DNA of 7,508 nt. Source: DASYZQ01 sp035946175. GTDB taxonomy: Bacteria > Patescibacteriota > Saccharimonadia > Saccharimonadales > UBA4665. The stretch is from NCBI GenBank assembly GCA_035946175.1, contig DASYZQ010000037.1:1-7508 (forward strand), written 5' to 3'. Shown piece by piece: positions 4,968 through 7,508 of the stretch (positions within the stretch are counted from its first letter, which is position 1; every line of letters begins with the position of its first letter). Under the pieces are notes generated by a model. That model did not search any database. It saw only the letters and a list, made by a program, of their open reading frames with translations, and was not told the origin of the DNA. Made by a program: the position numbers and the translations under genes.

Positions 4968-6809
4968 CTAGAGCGACGTTTTTGTTGCCCTCGATTTTGC
5001 TTCGTTAGCAACAGTCTTCAAAAACTCGTCAATAGTGTGGGCACTATGATCGGTATTAACTTCTATATCTTTGCGGATTCGGGGTTGTACCTCCCCGCTC
5101 TCCACTTCTTTTTCGCCGATAACCACAGAGTATGGCACCTTCATGAGTTCAGCATTCCTAATCTTCTTGCCTACAGACTCATTGCTCATGTCAATCGTCG
5201 CACGAAGCCCTAACTTATTTGCCTGATCTTGCAGCTTCTTGGCAAATGACGCTACCGCATCTTGATCAGTCACTGCAATAATGCGGATCTGTTCTGGGGC
5301 TAACCACACCGGGAACCTTCCGGCAGTGTGCTCTATGTAGGCGGCGAGGAACCGCTCAATCGACCCCATAAGTGCAAAGTGGACCATAACTGGTGTCTTT
5401 TCTTGGCCGTCTTCATCAGTATACTTAAGACCAAATCTCTCAGGCTGCACAAAATCTAATTGGGGAGTGGCAACCTGGAGTTCGCGTCCAAGTGCATCAG
5501 TTGCTATGAAGTCAATCTTCGGCCCGTAGAACGCAGCTTCTCCTTCGCCTATGTAATACTTCATCCCTGCTGAATCGACAACCTCTTTAAGAATCTGCTG
5601 TGCATGATCCCAAAGCTTCTGATCTCCAAGATAGCTATCGGCATCATCCCGAAAAGATAGACGAACTTTGAGCGGCAAATCCAACACTGAGTAGAACTCT
5701 CGGACAATCTCTACTAAGTTGCTCATCAGTGAATGAATTTGATCAGGCCGACAAAACGTATGACTATCGTCCTGGGTGATGGACCGCACTCGTGCAAGCC
5801 CCAATAACTCTCCGGCCTTCTCATCCCTGTAGACGGTTGTGGTTTCCATATATTTTAGAGGCAATTCTCGATAACTGCGCTGTCGAGAACCGTAAATCTG
5901 CTGGTGATGCGGACAATTCATCGGCTTCATCACTAATTTGTCATCAGTCTCTTGACTTTCCACTTTTAGCCATTCATCTCCAAACTTTGCCCAATGGCCT
6001 GATACTTCATATAGGTCTTGCTTAGCGATATGAGGCACCCAGACATTTTGCCAACCAGCTTCTTTGAGCATCTGTTGGGAATAACGTGCAAGTTCATCAC
6101 GCAAGACCGTCCCTCTTGGGGTAAAGAGGGGCAGCCCTGCCCCGACTAGTGGAGATATCACGAATAGATCAAGCTCTTGCCCGAGTCTTCGGTGATCACG
6201 TTTCTTTGCCTCCTCAAGTCTGGCGATATAGGCCTGAAGCTCCTCTTCGCTGGCAAACCCTAGCCCATATATCCGTTGCATCTGGGGATTTGTGTCTTTA
6301 CCCCGCCAATAGGCACCTGATACGCGCATAAGCTTAAAGGCACCGACCCTCCCGGTCGATTCGACATGCGGCCCTCGACAAAGATCGAGGAAGCCACCGT
6401 TTCTATAGAAAGAGACTTCACTAACTTTGCTGTCCTTATCAGCCTGTAAGCCTAACTCTACCGTATCCAGATCCTTGGCAACAGTCGTTCCTGCTCGACT
6501 AAGATCATTTAATAACTCTAACTTGTACGGTTGTTGAGCTTCTTTCGCCCAGGCAATCGCCTCATCAATAGATTTCGTTTCATGCTCAAATTGTTGGTCC
6601 TCGGCAATGATCTTCTTCATTTCACCTTCAATCCTGTCGAATTCATCCTCTGAGAGCTGTTGTTTGCCTAGATCAATATCGTAGTAAAAACCGTTCTCAA
6701 CGACCGGACCAACGCCTAGTTTGACATTAGGCCAGAGTCGCACAATTGCAGTAGCCATAATATGTGCAAGGCTATGCCGCATTGCATAAAGCTCGGGGTT
6801 ATTTTCCAT
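4968..6809 (-). CDS. thrS: Threonine-tRNA ligase lacking the TGS domain
   Basis: This 613-residue enzyme charges tRNA-Thr. It begins directly with the editing domain: HSLAH at 12-16 and CRGPH at 144-148 supply the HxxxH and CxxxH residues that clear mis-attached serine. The catalytic core follows (about 205-500) with zinc ligands C299 (MNCPHH), H350 (DDSHTF) and H477, the motif 2 region YRDE...RVRSITQDD, and motif 3 GSIERF. The anticodon-binding domain starts near APEQIRI (504). The usual ~60-residue N-terminal TGS domain is missing. The ATG at 6809 is chosen because AAAGGAG lies eight bases upstream. A longer in-frame reading to 6938 would only translate the T-box leader and terminator. thrS leads the thrS-atl-miaA block. 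Confidence 0.97.
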   Translation of the reverse strand: MENNPELYAMRHSLAHIMATAIVRLWPNVKLGVGPVVENGFYYDIDLGKQQLSEDEFDRIEGEMKKIIAEDQQFEHETKSIDEAIAWAKEAQQPYKLELLNDLSRAGTTVAKDLDTVELGLQADKDSKVSEVSFYRNGGFLDLCRGPHVESTGRVGAFKLMRVSGAYWRGKDTNPQMQRIYGLGFASEEELQAYIARLEEAKKRDHRRLGQELDLFVISPLVGAGLPLFTPRGTVLRDELARYSQQMLKEAGWQNVWVPHIAKQDLYEVSGHWAKFGDEWLKVESQETDDKLVMKPMNCPHHQQIYGSRQRSYRELPLKYMETTTVYRDEKAGELLGLARVRSITQDDSHTFCRPDQIHSLMSNLVEIVREFYSVLDLPLKVRLSFRDDADSYLGDQKLWDHAQQILKEVVDSAGMKYYIGEGEAAFYGPKIDFIATDALGRELQVATPQLDFVQPERFGLKYTDEDGQEKTPVMVHFALMGSIERFLAAYIEHTAGRFPVWLAPEQIRIIAVTDQDAVASFAKKLQDQANKLGLRATIDMSNESVGKKIRNAELMKVPYSVVIGEKEVESGEVQPRIRKDIEVNTDHSAHTIDEFLKTVANEAKSRATKTSL

Positions 6810-6834
6810 AGATAAATCTCCTTTACAGTTATAT

Positions 6835-6893
6835 AAAAAAGACGCGTATCTGGTTAAATGCTCTCGCACGGCATTCAATCTCTTACGCGTCTC
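6835..6893 (-). terminator. Intrinsic terminator of the thrS T-box leader
   Basis: On the minus strand GACGCGTA (6891-6884) pairs perfectly with TACGCGTC (6848-6841) and is followed by six Ts (6840-6835). Inside, TTGAATGC (6878-6871) pairs with GCATTTAA (6861-6854) with one wobble, so the hairpin is long and two-tiered. Its first three bases (GAC, 6891-6889) are also needed by the antiterminator, so the two structures exclude each other. Confidence 0.9.
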
Positions 6894-7010
6894 GGACCCA
6901 GTATTGGGCGGTTCCACCGGACTTCCCCTTAGGGGCACTCATGAGAGTACGTTACGTACGTTCCCTCTCCCGACGAAGCTCTGCGGCTGGTTAGACCGCT
7001 TCATCACTCG
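6835..7010 (-). promoter_or_regulatory. T-box riboswitch leader of thrS
   Basis: The minus strand contains the T-box core GGTGGAACCGC. The antiterminator can be drawn in full. Helix A1 is GTCCGG (6922-6917) with CCG(A)GAC (6895-6889). The bulge is TGGAACC (6916-6910). Helix A2 is GCCCA (6909-6905) with TGGGT (6900-6896). A stem III-like hairpin CCCC-TAA-GGGG lies just upstream (6935-6925). Uncharged tRNA-Thr should stabilise the antiterminator and let thrS be transcribed. The 5' part is short, about 95 bases from the predicted start to the bulge. Its first hairpin is GATGAAGC (7005-6998) with GCTTCGTC (6979-6972). A Thr codon ACC followed by A (6991-6988) sits in the loop, but the specifier cannot be fixed by eye. 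Confidence 0.85.
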
Positions 7011-7016
7011 ATATGT

Positions 7017-7025
7017 ATTATAACA
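7017..7025 (-). promoter_or_regulatory. Extended -10 promoter of thrS
   Basis: On the minus strand TGTTATAAT combines a perfect TATAAT (7022-7017) with an upstream TG. No good -35 is seen 16-18 bases upstream, as is common for extended -10 promoters. Initiation near 7010 would start the RNA just before the first leader hairpin, which agrees with the T-box reading. Confidence 0.7.
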
Positions 7026-7160
7026 CATCGCAAAACTTCACCTACACCTAATATAGCAAGGCTGGCAGAATATGGCTAGTACTAGACTGTTGTCATTTTA
7101 GCGCTTTGGCTGGGGATAAGTATTATCGTACGTAGCCCGCGTATATTTCATAAAAGATAT

Positions 7161-7189
7161 AAAAAATAAAAGAGCCCTTTGTGAGCTCT
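7161..7189 (-). terminator. Intrinsic terminator of tRNA-Val
   Basis: On the minus strand AGAGCTC (7189-7183) pairs with GGGCTCT (7177-7171) around ACAAA, with one G-U pair. A T-rich run TTTATTTTTT (7170-7161) follows. It starts 20 bases after the tRNA 3' end and separates tRNA-Val from the thrS promoter. Confidence 0.85.
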
Positions 7190-7208
7190 GGTGTGAATAT
7201 ATCATAAA

Positions 7209-7285
7209 TGGTGGGCCCTGCAGGGTTCGAACCTGCCACCTCCCGCACGTCAAGCGGACGCTCTAGCCAGCTGAGCTAAGGGCCC
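7209..7285 (-). tRNA. tRNA-Val (anticodon GAC)
   Basis: On the minus strand the acceptor arms GGGCCCT (7285-7279) and AGGGCCC (7219-7213) pair fully. The D arm reads AGCTCAGCTGGCTAGAGC. The anticodon stem TCCGC/GCGGG (one T-G pair) closes loop TTGACGT, giving anticodon GAC, which reads GUC and GUU. The T arm has GGTTCGAACCC. The discriminator is A (7212) and CCA is encoded at 7211-7209. It has its own promoter and terminator, so it is a single-gene unit. Confidence 0.97.
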
Positions 7286-7305
7286 TCACAGGAAATATAT
7301 GCAAA

Positions 7306-7335
7306 ACTATACTGTAATATATGCGCCCGAGTCAA
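7306..7335 (-). promoter_or_regulatory. Promoter of tRNA-Val
   Basis: On the minus strand TTGACT (7335-7330) and TATAGT (7311-7306) are 18 bases apart, and each is five of six to consensus. Initiation near 7299 gives a 5' leader of about 14 bases before the mature tRNA. Confidence 0.75.
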
Positions 7336-7367
7336 CAGAGTATTGCAAGTCTCTCTGCCCATGACTA

Positions 7368-7508
7368 CGTACAGAACTCAAGACCTTTGCAACATTTGAA
7401 TCGGTGTCCAGTACTGCAGGCTTAAGTGTACTCGTTTGGTGTTGTAGAACTCCAGGTACTTGTTTAGTTTGGCCTGTGTTGTTTTGTTGCTAGTCTGGAA
7501 GTTTAAGT
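7368..7508. repeat. Right copy of 141-bp terminal inverted repeat (IS end)
   Basis: This is the exact reverse complement of bases 1-141. The insertion sequence end is at or just after 7368. The tRNA-Val -35 is only 32 bases away, so this copy landed just upstream of the tRNA promoter. No target-site duplication can be tested, because only one end of each element is inside the window. Confidence 0.95.
7378..7506 (-). mobile_element. Transposase C-terminal fragment, second copy
   Basis: This mirror copy of the fragment at the left end gives the same 42 residues and TGA, read on the minus strand toward the interior. The two insertion sequence copies are therefore convergent, with their right ends facing the 7.2-kb unique segment. 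Confidence 0.8.

Noticed and set aside
4722..5213. 163-residue plus-strand open frame opposite atl and thrS
   Set aside because: It is antisense to two well-supported genes, has no recognisable motif and no ribosome binding site.
6810..6938. N-terminal extension of thrS by 43 residues
   Set aside because: It reads through the T-box antiterminator and terminator. A clear Shine-Dalgarno precedes the ATG at 6809, where similarity to ThrRS begins.
7076..7085. CTAGTACTAG palindrome between thrS and tRNA-Val
   Set aside because: It is a ten-base perfect palindrome without context; chance occurrence is plausible.
142..7367. Composite transposon carrying cargo
   Set aside because: The interior genes (thrS, rpmB, miaA, tRNAs) are core genes, not cargo; two independent insertions are simpler.
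1..7508. Linear plasmid or phage with terminal inverted repeats
   Set aside because: The repeats encode a transposase end and the interior holds chromosomal housekeeping genes with no replication gene; an assembly break at an insertion sequence explains it better.

Overview
This 7508-base window looks like a complete short contig from the chromosome of a candidate-phyla-radiation (Patescibacteria) bacterium, most likely of the Saccharibacteria type. The assignment is an inference. It rests on the compact layout, small proteins, a site-2-type protease and degenerate MBL protein of the style seen in that group, SD-poor or leaderless starts and the standard code (UGA is a stop, for example at 145-147). 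No taxonomic search could be run.

Layout. Both ends are the same 141 bases in inverted orientation. They carry the last 42 codons of a DDE-type transposase, so the contig stops inside two insertion-sequence copies that converge on the unique interior (142-7367). From left to right the interior holds: an ASCH-RNase H fusion gene (-); tRNA-Pro(GGG) (-); an M50 site-2-type protease (-); rpmB for ribosomal protein L28 (+); and then a long minus-strand block read from right to left as thrS, an alkyltransferase-like gene, miaA, a winged-helix/nucleotidyltransferase-like regulator and a metallo-beta-lactamase-fold protein. tRNA-Val(GAC), with its own promoter and terminator, lies upstream of thrS.

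How the genes work together. Most of the interior serves translation: a tRNA synthetase, two tRNAs, a tRNA-modifying enzyme and a ribosomal protein. thrS is preceded by a ~175-nt leader with an extended -10 promoter, a T-box motif (GGTGGAACCGC), an antiterminator that can be drawn in full, and a competing intrinsic terminator. This is a charging-sensing T-box riboswitch with an unusually short upstream part. The downstream regulator and MBL-fold gene have their own promoter in a 37-bp gap. Its extended -10 sits six bases before the ATG, which predicts a leaderless mRNA, and the protease gene has the same arrangement.

Most worth a second look: the compact thrS T-box; the ASCH-RNase H fusion; a perfect 13-bp-arm palindrome that covers exactly ten codons of the regulator's linker; an alkyltransferase-like protein that has lost its arginine finger; and the paired regulator and MBL-fold proteins, both with degraded catalytic motifs. 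The terminal repeat length of exactly 141 bases suggests an assembly boundary rather than a biological terminus. I see no CRISPR array, phage module or complete mobile element.
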